A DNA stretch of 54,299 bases from DASZMJ01 sp035551935 (lineage in GTDB: Bacteria > Planctomycetota > Planctomycetia > Isosphaerales > Isosphaeraceae): contig DASZMJ010000311.1 of assembly GCA_035551935.1 (NCBI GenBank), positions 1-54,299 on the forward strand, written 5' to 3'. Each line of letters opens with the position of its first letter. The stretch's first letter is position 1. The notes under the pieces are model-generated. The model was not told the origin of the DNA. It was given only the letters and a program-made list of their open reading frames with translations, and made no database searches. Made by a program: the position numbers and the translations under genes. Positions 7,403 through 15,592 of the stretch are shown piece by piece.

Positions 7403-9042
7403 GGCGACTCGGCTCCGGGCTCGGGGGGTTCGGGAACGATCACGGGTTCGCCGCGCGCGGAGCGGCCGCCGACGAACCGGCGCCGGAGCCGCGCGCGGTC
7501 CTCGGGGCCCAGCAGGAACTGGCCGACGACGACGACGAACAGCAGGGCCGACAGCGCCATCTCGACGGCCAACGCGGCCAGGCCCGCGAGCCGCCGAGCG
7601 TGGTCGTTGCCGAGCCGGTCGAAGAACGAGGCCGGGTCGTGATGCAGGGCCACCCAGCGGAGGGCGAGGGTATACGCGACACCCCAGGCCGACGGGATCG
7701 CCACCGCCCGGAACAGCGGGGCCAGGCGGGTGCCGAAGTCGCGCCGCAGCCGCGCCGGCAGGACGGTGCAATAGACGGCCAGGAACGTCGACGTCGTCCC
7801 GAGCAGCGGGCCGGCCACGCCGAAGACGGGGGTCAATGCGATACTGATGATCAAGTTCGCCACCGAGCCGACGGCGATCGGCGTGGCGATCCGGCCGACG
7901 CGGCCGGTGCCGGCGAAGCACCAGTTCCAGAGCGAGAAGACGCCGAACCCCAGCGCGTTGACGGCGCCGACGAGGGCGACCCAGGTGCCGGCGTCGACGT
8001 CCCGCGCGCCGAGCCAGAGCGCCATGAATCGGCCGTTGAACGCGACGACTGGCCCGAGCCCGGCGACGCCGAGGACCGTGACCAGGCCGGTCAGCTCGAC
8101 GAGCCGGCGGTTGAACTCGTCGTGCTCGCCGCGGGCGTGCATCTCGGCCAGCGCCGGCCAGCTCGCGTTGCCGATCCCCTGGAGCTGCTGCTGCGCCAAC
8201 GTCGCCAGCCGGATCGTCAGCACCAGCGCCGTGACCCGATCCGTCCCGAGCATCGAGGCGACGATGAGGTTGTCGGAGAGCAGGCCGAGGCGGCTGCTGA
8301 CGTTGAAGACCAGCGTCGGCCGGCTCAGGGCCCAGATCGCGCGGCGGGCCTCGGGGTCGGGGTCGCGGACCGATCGCAAGGCGCCGAAGAGGCCGGGGTG
8401 GCGCCGCAAGGCGTCCCACGCCAGGGCCGATGCCGTCGCGACGCCGCCGAGGGCCGTCGCGGTGAGCTGCCCCGTGATCCCCCAGCCGGCCCGCGCCATC
8501 GCGAGCATCAATGCCGTCGTCGCGAGCGCCTGCGCCGTCAGGATCGCGTGGACGCGATAGCCGCGCTGGCCGGCCTCGGTCAGGGCCCGTAGGGGGATCA
8601 GGAAGACCGCCAGCCAGCCGGCCAGGCCGACGAGCCAGCCGCGGTGGAGGTCGGCGCGGAAGGCCGGGACCATGGCCGCCGTGAAACTCGACGGCGGCGG
8701 GATCAGGCGGTCGAGGACCAGCTCCAGCGACGCGCCGACCAGGACGATCGGGATCGTGACCCAGAGGTACGCGCGGACGCCCGCCGCGACCGTCTGCCGC
8801 AAGGCGTGCTCGTCCCCCTGCCCCAACGCGCGGGCCAGCAACGGGCCGATCGTGCCGCCGAGGCCGAACTCCAGCAACGTCAGGAAGCCGTACAGGTCGA
8901 TCGCCGCCCGCGCGGCGCCGTAGCGGCCCTCGCCGAGCCAGTCGACGAGGTACGGCGTCGCCAGCAGGCCGACGGCCAGCGTCACCGCCGTGTTGAGCAG
9001 CGAGCCGAGGTACGTCAGGGTCGCCAACCGGAGGCGGCTCAT
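7399..9042 (-). CDS. Polysaccharide flippase (Wzx/MOP superfamily)
   Basis: 547 aa. ATG 9042 overlaps the upstream stop (ATGA). A polytopic membrane protein with about 12-14 helices; it opens with 'LATLTYLGSLLNTAVTLAVG' and 'LLATPYLVDWLGEGRYGAAR', the typical start of MOP-family polysaccharide transporters, followed by 'FLTLLEFGLGGTIGPLLARA'. Wzx flippases move undecaprenyl-linked oligosaccharide units across the inner membrane. It sits among glycosyltransferases, with 4-bp overlaps on both sides, so it is co-translated with them. A second, unlinked flippase is encoded at 28120. A charged C-terminal tail (EPVIVPEPPEPGAESP) ends the protein. Confidence 0.88.
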   Translation of the reverse strand: MSRLRLATLTYLGSLLNTAVTLAVGLLATPYLVDWLGEGRYGAARAAIDLYGFLTLLEFGLGGTIGPLLARALGQGDEHALRQTVAAGVRAYLWVTIPIVLVGASLELVLDRLIPPPSSFTAAMVPAFRADLHRGWLVGLAGWLAVFLIPLRALTEAGQRGYRVHAILTAQALATTALMLAMARAGWGITGQLTATALGGVATASALAWDALRRHPGLFGALRSVRDPDPEARRAIWALSRPTLVFNVSSRLGLLSDNLIVASMLGTDRVTALVLTIRLATLAQQQLQGIGNASWPALAEMHARGEHDEFNRRLVELTGLVTVLGVAGLGPVVAFNGRFMALWLGARDVDAGTWVALVGAVNALGFGVFSLWNWCFAGTGRVGRIATPIAVGSVANLIISIALTPVFGVAGPLLGTTSTFLAVYCTVLPARLRRDFGTRLAPLFRAVAIPSAWGVAYTLALRWVALHHDPASFFDRLGNDHARRLAGLAALAVEMALSALLFVVVVGQFLLGPEDRARLRRRFVGGRSARGEPVIVPEPPEPGAESP

Positions 9043-10235
9043 GGGGCGCCTTGGGCCTCGGCCAGGTCGACGATCGCCGCGGCGCAGCGGTCCCAGTCCC
9101 AGCCGCGGAGGGCCGCGCCCAGCGGCGCGACGGCCGCGCGATAGCCCTCGAGCCGGCCGCGCCAGTCTCGGAGCCGATCGGCGAGGTCGGCCGCGTCGTC
9201 GGGGTCGGGTAGGAGCAAGCCGGCCAATTCGGCCGGATAGCGCTCGGCGACGCCGGCCGTGGCGGTGACGAGGGCCGGCAGGCCGCGGCAGAGCGCCTCC
9301 TGCACGTTCAGGCCGAAGGGCTCGTACCGCACCGGGCTGGCCAGGGCGTCGCAGGCGGCGAGGACCTCGGGCACGTCGTCGCGGAAGCCGAGGAACTCGA
9401 TCGACCCGCCGAGCCCGGCGTCGGCCGCCTTCGCCTTCCAGTACGGCAGGCTGCCGCCGGCGCCGACGACCGCCAGTCGCGCGTCCCACGACGAGGCCGA
9501 GGCCAGCCGCCGCCAGGCCTCGAAGAGCGTGTCGAACCCCTTGCGCACGTCGGCCAGGGCGCCGACGAAGGCGACCGTCGGCCGGTCGTCGTCCCAGCCG
9601 AGCTTCGCCCGCGACCGGGCGCGCTCGGCCGGCCCGATCGGCCCGAACCGCGCCGGGTCGGTGCCGAGGTAGACGGTGTGGACCCGCTCGGGGGGAACGC
9701 CGAGGTGCTCGATCACGTCGCGGCGGGTCCGCTCGGAGTTGGCGACGACCAGCCGCGACCGGCCGATCGACGCCCGCTCGGCGGCCTCGTCGTAGCGCCG
9801 CAACAGCGCCGCCTTGAGCCGACGCGCCGGGCCGCCGTCCTGCCGCCGCGTCCAGGCCGCATGCACATAATGGACCCAGTTGATGTCATGCCAGCGGCAG
9901 TTGCCGCCGTTGACGACCACCCGCGCCCCGCCCTTCGACAGCCGCCGCGCCCAATGCCGGCCGGCGTGGTCGAGCAGGGGATAGCCGAGCATGTGCCTGC
10001 CGAAGGGCCGCGGGACCTGATGCAGATGGACCCCCGGCAAGGCGAGCAGGTCGGGCCAGGCACGGTGCGTGACGAGGTGGACCTCGGCCCCCCGCCGGCG
10101 CGCGAGGTAGCACGCCAGGGCGTGGTTGCAGCGGTCCATCCCCCCCAGCGGCGTGAAGTCGCCGGTGACGATCACCCAAGGGCCGCGCGCGGGCGGCGCG
10201 GGGGTCGTCGCGGGGGTCGTCGCGGTCGTCGCCAT
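9039..10235 (-). CDS. GT4-type glycosyltransferase
   Basis: 398 aa. After a low-complexity Thr/Ala/Pro leader, 'PWVIVTGDFTPLGGMDRCNH' gives the glycine-rich N-terminal loop of GT-B enzymes (usually GG-E). The middle contains 'SRLVVANSERTRRDVIEHLG' and 'VHTVYLGTDPARF', both standard GT4 signatures. The donor domain has 'PTVAFVGALADVRKGFDTLF' and 'ALASPVRYEPFGLNVQEALC', where E-P-FG-N-xEAL replaces the common EGFGLPxLEA. Its ATG 10235 lies 13 bp after the upstream glycosyltransferase and its stop overlaps the flippase start. Role: one sugar-transfer step in the repeat unit. Confidence 0.88.
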   Translation of the reverse strand: MATTATTPATTPAPPARGPWVIVTGDFTPLGGMDRCNHALACYLARRRGAEVHLVTHRAWPDLLALPGVHLHQVPRPFGRHMLGYPLLDHAGRHWARRLSKGGARVVVNGGNCRWHDINWVHYVHAAWTRRQDGGPARRLKAALLRRYDEAAERASIGRSRLVVANSERTRRDVIEHLGVPPERVHTVYLGTDPARFGPIGPAERARSRAKLGWDDDRPTVAFVGALADVRKGFDTLFEAWRRLASASSWDARLAVVGAGGSLPYWKAKAADAGLGGSIEFLGFRDDVPEVLAACDALASPVRYEPFGLNVQEALCRGLPALVTATAGVAERYPAELAGLLLPDPDDAADLADRLRDWRGRLEGYRAAVAPLGAALRGWDWDRCAAAIVDLAEAQGAP

Positions 10236-10248
10236 CGGTGTCCCTTCG

Positions 10249-11463
10249 TCAGTCGCGGAGCAAGCCCTCGACCGTCCGCTCGGCGGCGAACCGCCGCTCG
10301 TAGACGTCGCGCGCCCGGGCGCCGAGGCGAGCTCGGGCGTCGGGGTCGGCCAGCAAGGTCTCGGCCGCGGCGACGAAGGCGGCCGGGGCGTCGTCCGGCG
10401 CGGTCGCGACGCAGCCCAGCTCCGCCCAGATCGGCTCGCTGAGCCGGCCGACGGTCGTCACCGCCGGTAGGCCGTGCGCCAGGACGGCCATCATGCTCCC
10501 CCGCCGCGTCGAGACGCCGTCGGGATACGGCTGGATCATCAGGTCGCACGCCTGGAGGTGCCTCGACGCGTCGCGCGCCGCGAGGCCGCCGGTCGCGACC
10601 AGCCGGCCGTCGAGGTCGGGCTCGGCCGCGATCAGGTTTTCGGCGAACTTCGGGCCGTTGCGGCCGATCAGCAAGGCGACGCGATCGGGACGGCCCCGGA
10701 GCAACGGCGGCAGGGTCGCGCGGAGCAGGTCGGCGACCCAGCCGTGGAAGGTGCCGAAGCTGCCGAGGACCTGCGTTCCCTCGGGCGCGGTGGCGCGTCG
10801 GATCGCGGCGACGGCCGGCGGGTCGGCGACCTCGGCGACGTTGCTCGGCACCGGGAGCCACCGCAACGGCCCGGCCGACGGGTGCCGGCGCCGGGGGAGT
10901 AGATCGTCCCAGGTCGGCGTCGAGACGTAGAGCCGCGCGCAGGCGGGGACGAGCACGCGGGCCATCAGCCGCTGCGCCGCGGCCACGACCCAGAGCTTGG
11001 GGTGGTCGTCGCGTCGGAACGGGTATGCCACCTCGTGGAACATCGCCCGGACCTCGTCGCCGGCCCGGGCGCGGCGCGCGACCCAGCGGCAGAAGCCGAG
11101 GTTCATCCCGCGCGCCCCCCACGAATGCGGGGTGTACTGGATCAGGAGCCGCCTCGGGCCCGGGAAGGCGTCGAGCTCGGCCCCCAGCCCTCGCAGGCCG
11201 GCCGCCGACCACCGCCCCGCCGCGCGATGGACCTCGACCCCGGCCGGCGCCTCGACCCCCGCGGCCTCCGAGGCCCCCGCGGCCGGCGTCGTCCAGACGT
11301 GGACCTCGGCCCCGCGGCCGGCCAACAGCCCCGCCACGATCGCCGTGTAGTCGGCCACGCCGCCGGCCTGCGGCGGGTACTCGCCGGTCAGGACGTGCCA
11401 GCGCCCGAGCCCCTTCGGCGCCGTCGACGGCGGGCGATCAGCCTCGGCCTGGGTCGCGGTCAA
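10249..11463 (-). CDS. GT4-type glycosyltransferase
   Basis: 404 aa. TTG 11463 is preferred because it forms a TTGA overlap with the methyltransferase stop, matching the ATGA/GTGA junctions of this operon; the open frame runs further upstream only as shadow of the methyltransferase. 'WHVLTGEYPPQAGGVADYTA' is the GT4 N-terminal loop (PP--GGV-DY), later 'LLIQYTPHSWGARGMNLGFC', 'ARLYVSTPTWDDLL' and 'VLGSFGTFHGWVADLLRATL'. The donor site reads 'LQACDLMIQPYPDGVSTRRG' followed by SMMAVLAHGLP, a DGVSxRRGxxMAxLxxG variant seen in some GT4 enzymes rather than the EGFGLPxLEA form. Sugar specificity unknown. Confidence 0.85.
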   Translation of the reverse strand: MTATQAEADRPPSTAPKGLGRWHVLTGEYPPQAGGVADYTAIVAGLLAGRGAEVHVWTTPAAGASEAAGVEAPAGVEVHRAAGRWSAAGLRGLGAELDAFPGPRRLLIQYTPHSWGARGMNLGFCRWVARRARAGDEVRAMFHEVAYPFRRDDHPKLWVVAAAQRLMARVLVPACARLYVSTPTWDDLLPRRRHPSAGPLRWLPVPSNVAEVADPPAVAAIRRATAPEGTQVLGSFGTFHGWVADLLRATLPPLLRGRPDRVALLIGRNGPKFAENLIAAEPDLDGRLVATGGLAARDASRHLQACDLMIQPYPDGVSTRRGSMMAVLAHGLPAVTTVGRLSEPIWAELGCVATAPDDAPAAFVAAAETLLADPDARARLGARARDVYERRFAAERTVEGLLRD

Positions 11464-12146
11464 GGGCGTCGGGCCTCCAGCAGGACGTTGTCGCTGAAGG
11501 CCCGGCCGCCGAACCCCCGCGGCCAGTGCCAGGGGACGCCGGGGATGCGGCCCGAGCCGGTGTAATGCACCCGCGCGTCGACCAGGCCGCACTCCCGGGC
11601 GATCCGCACGAGGTCGATCTCCAGGAGGGCCGACAGGTGCGCCGGGTAGAGCCCGGGCGCCTCCTGGAAGAACGGGAACTGGTTCTTGAGCACCAGCCCG
11701 AGCTTGCTCAGCAGGCTGAGCTGGTTCGGCGTCGTGACGATCACGAGCCCACCCGGCGCCGTGAGGCGGGCCAGCTCGCGGACGAAGGCGCGGGGGTTCT
11801 CGACGTGCTCGATCGTCTCGACCGCCGCGACGACCTGCGCCGAGCCGTCGGGCCGGGGGACGCGGCCGGTGTCCATGTCGACCCTGGCGAACTCGGCGTC
11901 GTCGGGGAAGCCGTCGTGGCGGACGACGTCGACGCCGACGTAGTGGTCGAACCGCTCGCGAACGAACGGCCGGAGGTTGCCCGTCCCGCAGCCGACGTCG
12001 ACGAGCGTCCCGCCGCCGGGGTGGCGCTCGCGGACGACCCGGGCCACGAGTCGATACACGGCCGGCGAGTTGGTCGTCCCCTTCGTCTCGAGGGCGCGGT
12101 CCTCGGCCGAACGGGCGGTCGCGGTCGTGGTCGTGGTCTCGGGCAT
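11460..12146 (-). CDS. Class I SAM-dependent methyltransferase
   Basis: 228 aa. A Thr-rich N terminus, then the Rossmann methyltransferase motifs: motif I 'GGTLVDVGCGTGNLRPFV' (about residues 45-62), an acidic end of strand 2 'YVGVDVVRHDGFPDDAEFAR', motif 'VVAAVETIEHVENPRAFVRE' and 'LTAPGGLVIVTTPNQLSLLS'. This UbiG/type-11-like arrangement is common in glycan loci, where it O-methylates a sugar or a lipid-linked intermediate. It is placed in the middle of the operon, 28 bp after a glycosyltransferase and overlapping the next one. Capping of the polysaccharide by methylation is an inference. Confidence 0.88.
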   Translation of the reverse strand: MPETTTTTATARSAEDRALETKGTTNSPAVYRLVARVVRERHPGGGTLVDVGCGTGNLRPFVRERFDHYVGVDVVRHDGFPDDAEFARVDMDTGRVPRPDGSAQVVAAVETIEHVENPRAFVRELARLTAPGGLVIVTTPNQLSLLSKLGLVLKNQFPFFQEAPGLYPAHLSALLEIDLVRIARECGLVDARVHYTGSGRIPGVPWHWPRGFGGRAFSDNVLLEARRP

Positions 12147-12174
12147 CGGCGGGGGCCCCTCGTTGAAGTTCGCG

Positions 12175-13308
12175 TCAGCCGGCCACGGCGCGGGGGATCA
12201 CGCTCGCGAGCAGGTCGACGAGGCGGCCGAGCTGCGTCGCCGGGTCGCTCGTCTCCCAGACCCGCCGCCGCGCCGCGGCCCCCATCCGGCGGCGGAGGTC
12301 GGTGTCGACGATGAGCTTTCGTAGGCCGTCGGCGACCGCGTCGATATCGCCCGGCGGGGCGAGCACGCCGCAGGTCTCGTCGATCAGCTCGGGCGCCCCG
12401 CCCATCGCGATTGTCACGATCGGCAAGCCGGCGTGGAACGCCTCCATGAACGCCAGGCTGAACCCCTCGGGGCCGCGGTTGGCCTGGCACAGGATGTCGG
12501 CCGCGGCCAGCAATCGGGGCACGTCGCGACGCTCGCCGAGGAACCGGACGCGGTCGGCCACGCCGAGCTCCTCGACCAGTCGCCCCAATTCCTCGCGGTA
12601 GCGGCGCTCATACGGCCGCTGCGAGCCGCCGGCGATCCAGCAGGTCCAGCCGGGCAGGTCGCGGATCAGGGCCAGCGCCCGCAGGTGCTGGTCGGTCCCC
12701 TTCCACGGCTCCATGCGGCTGGCCTGCATGATGACCGTGTCGTCGGGGCTCGCGCCCAGCTCCGTGCGGACCTCGGCGCGGACGGCGGGGTCGTCGGTAT
12801 CGGCGTCGGGCCAGGGGATCGGGTAGTTCAGGACCTCGGCGGGACAATTCGGGAAGATCCGGCGGCCGGTCTCGACGGTGTGCCGGCTGACGCCGATCAT
12901 GAGGTCCGGCGGCGTCCGCGCGGCCCAGCGGTCGGTCCAGTGGCCGCCGCCGGTCGGGCCGTGCAGGTAGAAGACCAGGGGCAGGCCCGCGTCGCGGACG
13001 ACCGGCCCGAAGACCGCCTGCGGCCACGAGGCGTGGCAGATGGCGACGTCGAAGCCCGGGCCGTTGCGGATCAGGTCGGCCAGCCGGCGGCGGGCCCGGA
13101 GGACGGTCCAGGGGCGGCTGACGCGGGTGGCGCCGAGCAAGGTGACGGGGACCTCGTGCTCGGCCAGCTCGCGGCTGAACCGCCCCTCGACGCAGAGCGC
13201 GAAGCGGTGCCGCGCCGGGCCCCAGAGGTCGCGGCGTCGGCCGAGGCTGACCAGGAAGGTCTCGACCCCGCCGAAGAGGTTGCCGATGCCGACGTGCAGG
13301 ACGTTCAT
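12175..13308 (-). CDS. GT4-type glycosyltransferase
   Basis: 377 aa. Begins 'MNVLHVGIGNLFGGVETFLV', with the GGVE-T loop that binds the donor phosphates at the start of GT4 enzymes. 'FDVAICHASWPQAVFGPVV' and 'LPLVFYLHGPTGGGHW' lie in the N-terminal domain. The donor domain shows 'TVIMQASRMEPWKGTDQHLR' (R-EPWKG, the S/G-R---KG motif with the diphosphate-binding Arg/Lys) and 'ANRGPEGFSLAFMEAFHAGL' (EGFSLxxMEA). It starts 10 bp after the epimerase gene stop. It resembles GT4 enzymes acting on lipid-linked oligosaccharides; donor unknown. Confidence 0.9.
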   Translation of the reverse strand: MNVLHVGIGNLFGGVETFLVSLGRRRDLWGPARHRFALCVEGRFSRELAEHEVPVTLLGATRVSRPWTVLRARRRLADLIRNGPGFDVAICHASWPQAVFGPVVRDAGLPLVFYLHGPTGGGHWTDRWAARTPPDLMIGVSRHTVETGRRIFPNCPAEVLNYPIPWPDADTDDPAVRAEVRTELGASPDDTVIMQASRMEPWKGTDQHLRALALIRDLPGWTCWIAGGSQRPYERRYREELGRLVEELGVADRVRFLGERRDVPRLLAAADILCQANRGPEGFSLAFMEAFHAGLPIVTIAMGGAPELIDETCGVLAPPGDIDAVADGLRKLIVDTDLRRRMGAAARRRVWETSDPATQLGRLVDLLASVIPRAVAG

Positions 13309-13318
13309 CGCCGCGACC

Positions 13319-14368
13319 TCACTTCGCCTCGAAGAGGTTGCGGTTGTCGCGGACCCAGGCGATCAGCTTGTCGACCCCCTCGTCGGTCGAGACGCGGGGC
13401 GACCAGCCGAGCTTGCGGGCGGCCTTGCGGATGTCGGCCACGAAGACGCGCTGGTCGCCCGGCCGCCAGTCGGCATAGGGCGGGTCGAGCTCGCGGCCGG
13501 ACTCGCGCTCGAGCTTGGCGACCAGCTCGCGCAGGCTCATCGTGTTGCCGGGCCCGCCGCCGAGGTTGAAGACCTCGCCGCTCACGTCGTCGATCCGCGC
13601 CAGGGCCCGCTCGTAGGCGTCGACCAGGTCGCCGACCCAGAGCGTGTCGCGGATCTGCTTGCCGTCGCCGAAGATCGTGAACGGCTGCCCGGTCGTCACC
13701 GCGACGCAGAACCAGGCGATCCAGCCCTGATCCTCGATGCCGAATTGCCTCGTCCCATATATGCATGATTGTCTAAATATAACTGTTTTCAATCCATAGA
13801 TTCGAGCATAATCGCGGACGTACTGGTCGCCGGCGCCCTTGGAGCAGCCGTAGGGGCTGTGGAAGTCGAGCGGCTCGGACTCGTCGACGCCGAAGGGGCG
13901 ATCCTCGTAGGCGTAGCGGCCGGCGCGCTCGACGACGCGGACGTGCTCGAGGTTGCCGTAGACCTTGTTCGTCGAGCTGTAGAGGACGGCCGGCGCGCCC
14001 CCGGCCGCGGTCCGGACGGCCTCGAGGACGTTGAAGGTCCCCAGCGCGTTGATCTCGAAGTCGGCGCGGGGGTCGGCGACGCTGGTCGTGACGGCCACCT
14101 GCGCCGCGAGGTGGAGCACGGCGTCGGCGTCGGCGTGTCGGGAGAGGACGTCGGTCATCGCGGCGGCGTCGCGGATGTCGGCCTTGATGAAGTCGGCGAC
14201 GCCCCGCTCGCGGAGCCAGGCGAGGTTGGCGTCGGCGCCGCGGCGGCTGAGGTTGTCGACCAGGACCACGCGGTGGCCGGCCGCGTGCAGGCGGTCGGCG
14301 GCGTGGCAGCCGATGAACCCGGCGCCGCCGGTGATGATCCACTTCTGCTTCGCGGTCGGGACGCTCAT
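13319..14368 (-). CDS. NAD-dependent epimerase, CDP-paratose 2-epimerase-like (extended SDR)
   Basis: 349 aa. Extended short-chain dehydrogenase: NAD-binding 'WIITGGAGFIGCHAADRL' (residues 10-27), 'VLHLAAQVAVTTSVADPRAD', catalytic Ser131-Ser132, Tyr173 and Lys177 in 'HSPYGCSKGAGDQYVRDYAR'. The stretch SPYGCSKGAGDQYVRDYAR then FRQSCIYGTRQFG is characteristic of CDP-paratose 2-epimerases (tyvelose synthesis, RfbE-like), which interconvert C2 epimers of CDP-deoxysugars; UDP-glucose 4-epimerase relatives usually lack this block. No CDP-sugar partner genes are nearby, so the true substrate is open. Oddity: nucleotides about 13753-13815, coding for the conserved ARIYGLKTVIFRQSCIYG segment, are AT-rich with codons rare elsewhere in the window. 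Confidence 0.88.
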   Translation of the reverse strand: MSVPTAKQKWIITGGAGFIGCHAADRLHAAGHRVVLVDNLSRRGADANLAWLRERGVADFIKADIRDAAAMTDVLSRHADADAVLHLAAQVAVTTSVADPRADFEINALGTFNVLEAVRTAAGGAPAVLYSSTNKVYGNLEHVRVVERAGRYAYEDRPFGVDESEPLDFHSPYGCSKGAGDQYVRDYARIYGLKTVIFRQSCIYGTRQFGIEDQGWIAWFCVAVTTGQPFTIFGDGKQIRDTLWVGDLVDAYERALARIDDVSGEVFNLGGGPGNTMSLRELVAKLERESGRELDPPYADWRPGDQRVFVADIRKAARKLGWSPRVSTDEGVDKLIAWVRDNRNLFEAK

Positions 14369-14444
14369 GGCACGCGGCGCGGTCGCGGGACCGGCCCTCC
14401 GCTTCGGGTTGGCGACGGGTCCGGCTCGGCCGGCCGCGGCGCCG

Positions 14445-15458
14445 TCATTCGGGGTCGATCCCCGGCAGGGCCGACCGCGGCTTGTCCTTGCCGGCCGGCT
14501 TCAACGGGGCGACGCCCCCGTAGGCCATCGGCACCAGCGGCCGGACCGCCGGGGCCCTCACGTCCGCGTCCTCCACGACGACCAGCCAGCCCATCAGCCG
14601 GAGCTCGACCCAGACCAACGCCAGGGCGATCGGCATCATGGCCCAGCCGGCCACCGCGTGCTCGATGTCGTCGACGGTCCAGCCCAGGAACTTCGCCGAC
14701 GTCCCGAACTGATGATAGCACCAGGCCGTCGCCGTGATCCGCAGGATGTTGCTGACCAGGGCGATCGGCACGATGCTGAGGACCAGGACCACCTTCTCCC
14801 AGCGCGGCCGGTCGGCCAGCACCGTAACCGTCACCGCGACGATCAAGGCGGCGAAGGCCTCGAGCATCGACAGGCCGTTGCAGGCCTGCGCCACCTCGAG
14901 TTCGTGGGTGCCGACGTTGATGACGTTGCCCTCGGCCAGGACCGGCAGGTCCAGCCCCTGGAGCAGGGCCGTGCTGCCGGCCGTCGCCAGCCGCTGGAGC
15001 GGGTCGGCCAGGAACATGTTGAGGCTGCCCGGCAGCGGCATCATGAACGCGAGGTAGGCGATCGGCAGGGCCGTCCACCGCAGCAGGTGCCGGCCGCCGA
15101 AGGCCAGCGCCAGGCCGGCCAGGGCCGGCAGGATCGACAGGTTCTCGAACCAGATCTCGTTGCGCTGGTAGAGCACGTACCGCAGGCCGAGCACCGCGGC
15201 CAGGACCGCCCAGCCCCAGCCCGAGGGGGCCAGCCGCGCCGGGTCGATCCGGTCGCGCCGCTGGTGGAGGATGTAGAGCGCGAAGGGGACGATCAGGAGG
15301 CCGTGCGAGTAGCTGGCGTTGCCCATCCAGGAGCGGTACAGGTCGACGAAGTTGGGCGCGTAGGAGGCGGCGAAGGCCGCTGCCACCAGGGCGACCGCCG
15401 CCGTGGCCGCGGCCGACCGCGGGGGTCGCTCGGGCTTGGAGATCGCCGCACTATCCAC
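14445..15458 (-). CDS. Exosortase
   Basis: 337 aa with a GTG start. A polytopic inner-membrane protein with the exosortase/archaeosortase triad: Cys193 in 'ELEVAQACNGLSMLEAF', Arg240 in 'IALVSNILRITATAW' and His267 in 'DDIEHAVAGWAMM'. Other family marks are 'SYSHGLLIVPFALYIL' (residues 49-64), 'PLPGSLNMFLADPLQ' and 'VGTHELEVA'. Exosortases cleave C-terminal sorting signals (PEP-CTERM-like) and are linked to exopolysaccharide loci. The adjacent EpsI-like protein and BY-kinase complete a standard exosortase locus. I found no obvious PEP-CTERM substrate in the window. A charged C-terminal tail (KPAGKDKPRSALPG) extends beyond the core. Confidence 0.9.
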   Translation of the reverse strand: MDSAAISKPERPPRSAAATAAVALVAAAFAASYAPNFVDLYRSWMGNASYSHGLLIVPFALYILHQRRDRIDPARLAPSGWGWAVLAAVLGLRYVLYQRNEIWFENLSILPALAGLALAFGGRHLLRWTALPIAYLAFMMPLPGSLNMFLADPLQRLATAGSTALLQGLDLPVLAEGNVINVGTHELEVAQACNGLSMLEAFAALIVAVTVTVLADRPRWEKVVLVLSIVPIALVSNILRITATAWCYHQFGTSAKFLGWTVDDIEHAVAGWAMMPIALALVWVELRLMGWLVVVEDADVRAPAVRPLVPMAYGGVAPLKPAGKDKPRSALPGIDPE

Positions 15459-15512
15459 GACTGGCTGCCCCCCGACCCGTCACGTCACTGGCCCGTTGCG
15501 TCCCGGCCCGCG

Positions 15513-15528
15513 CCCCGCGGCCGCGGGG
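15513..15528. other. 16-bp perfect palindrome between kinase and exosortase genes
   Basis: CCCCGCGGCCGCGGGG reads identically on both strands and lies in the 134-bp gap between the kinase stop (15593) and the exosortase start (15458). It could form a stem at the end of the kinase message or serve as a regulator site. There is no T-run, so it is not a classic terminator, and such palindromes arise more easily at this base composition. Confidence 0.3.
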
Positions 15529-15592
15529 TGCCGACTACATTACCAAGGCCGCCGGGGCGCGACTACACCGCCGCGACCCGTCCCGGCGCGGC

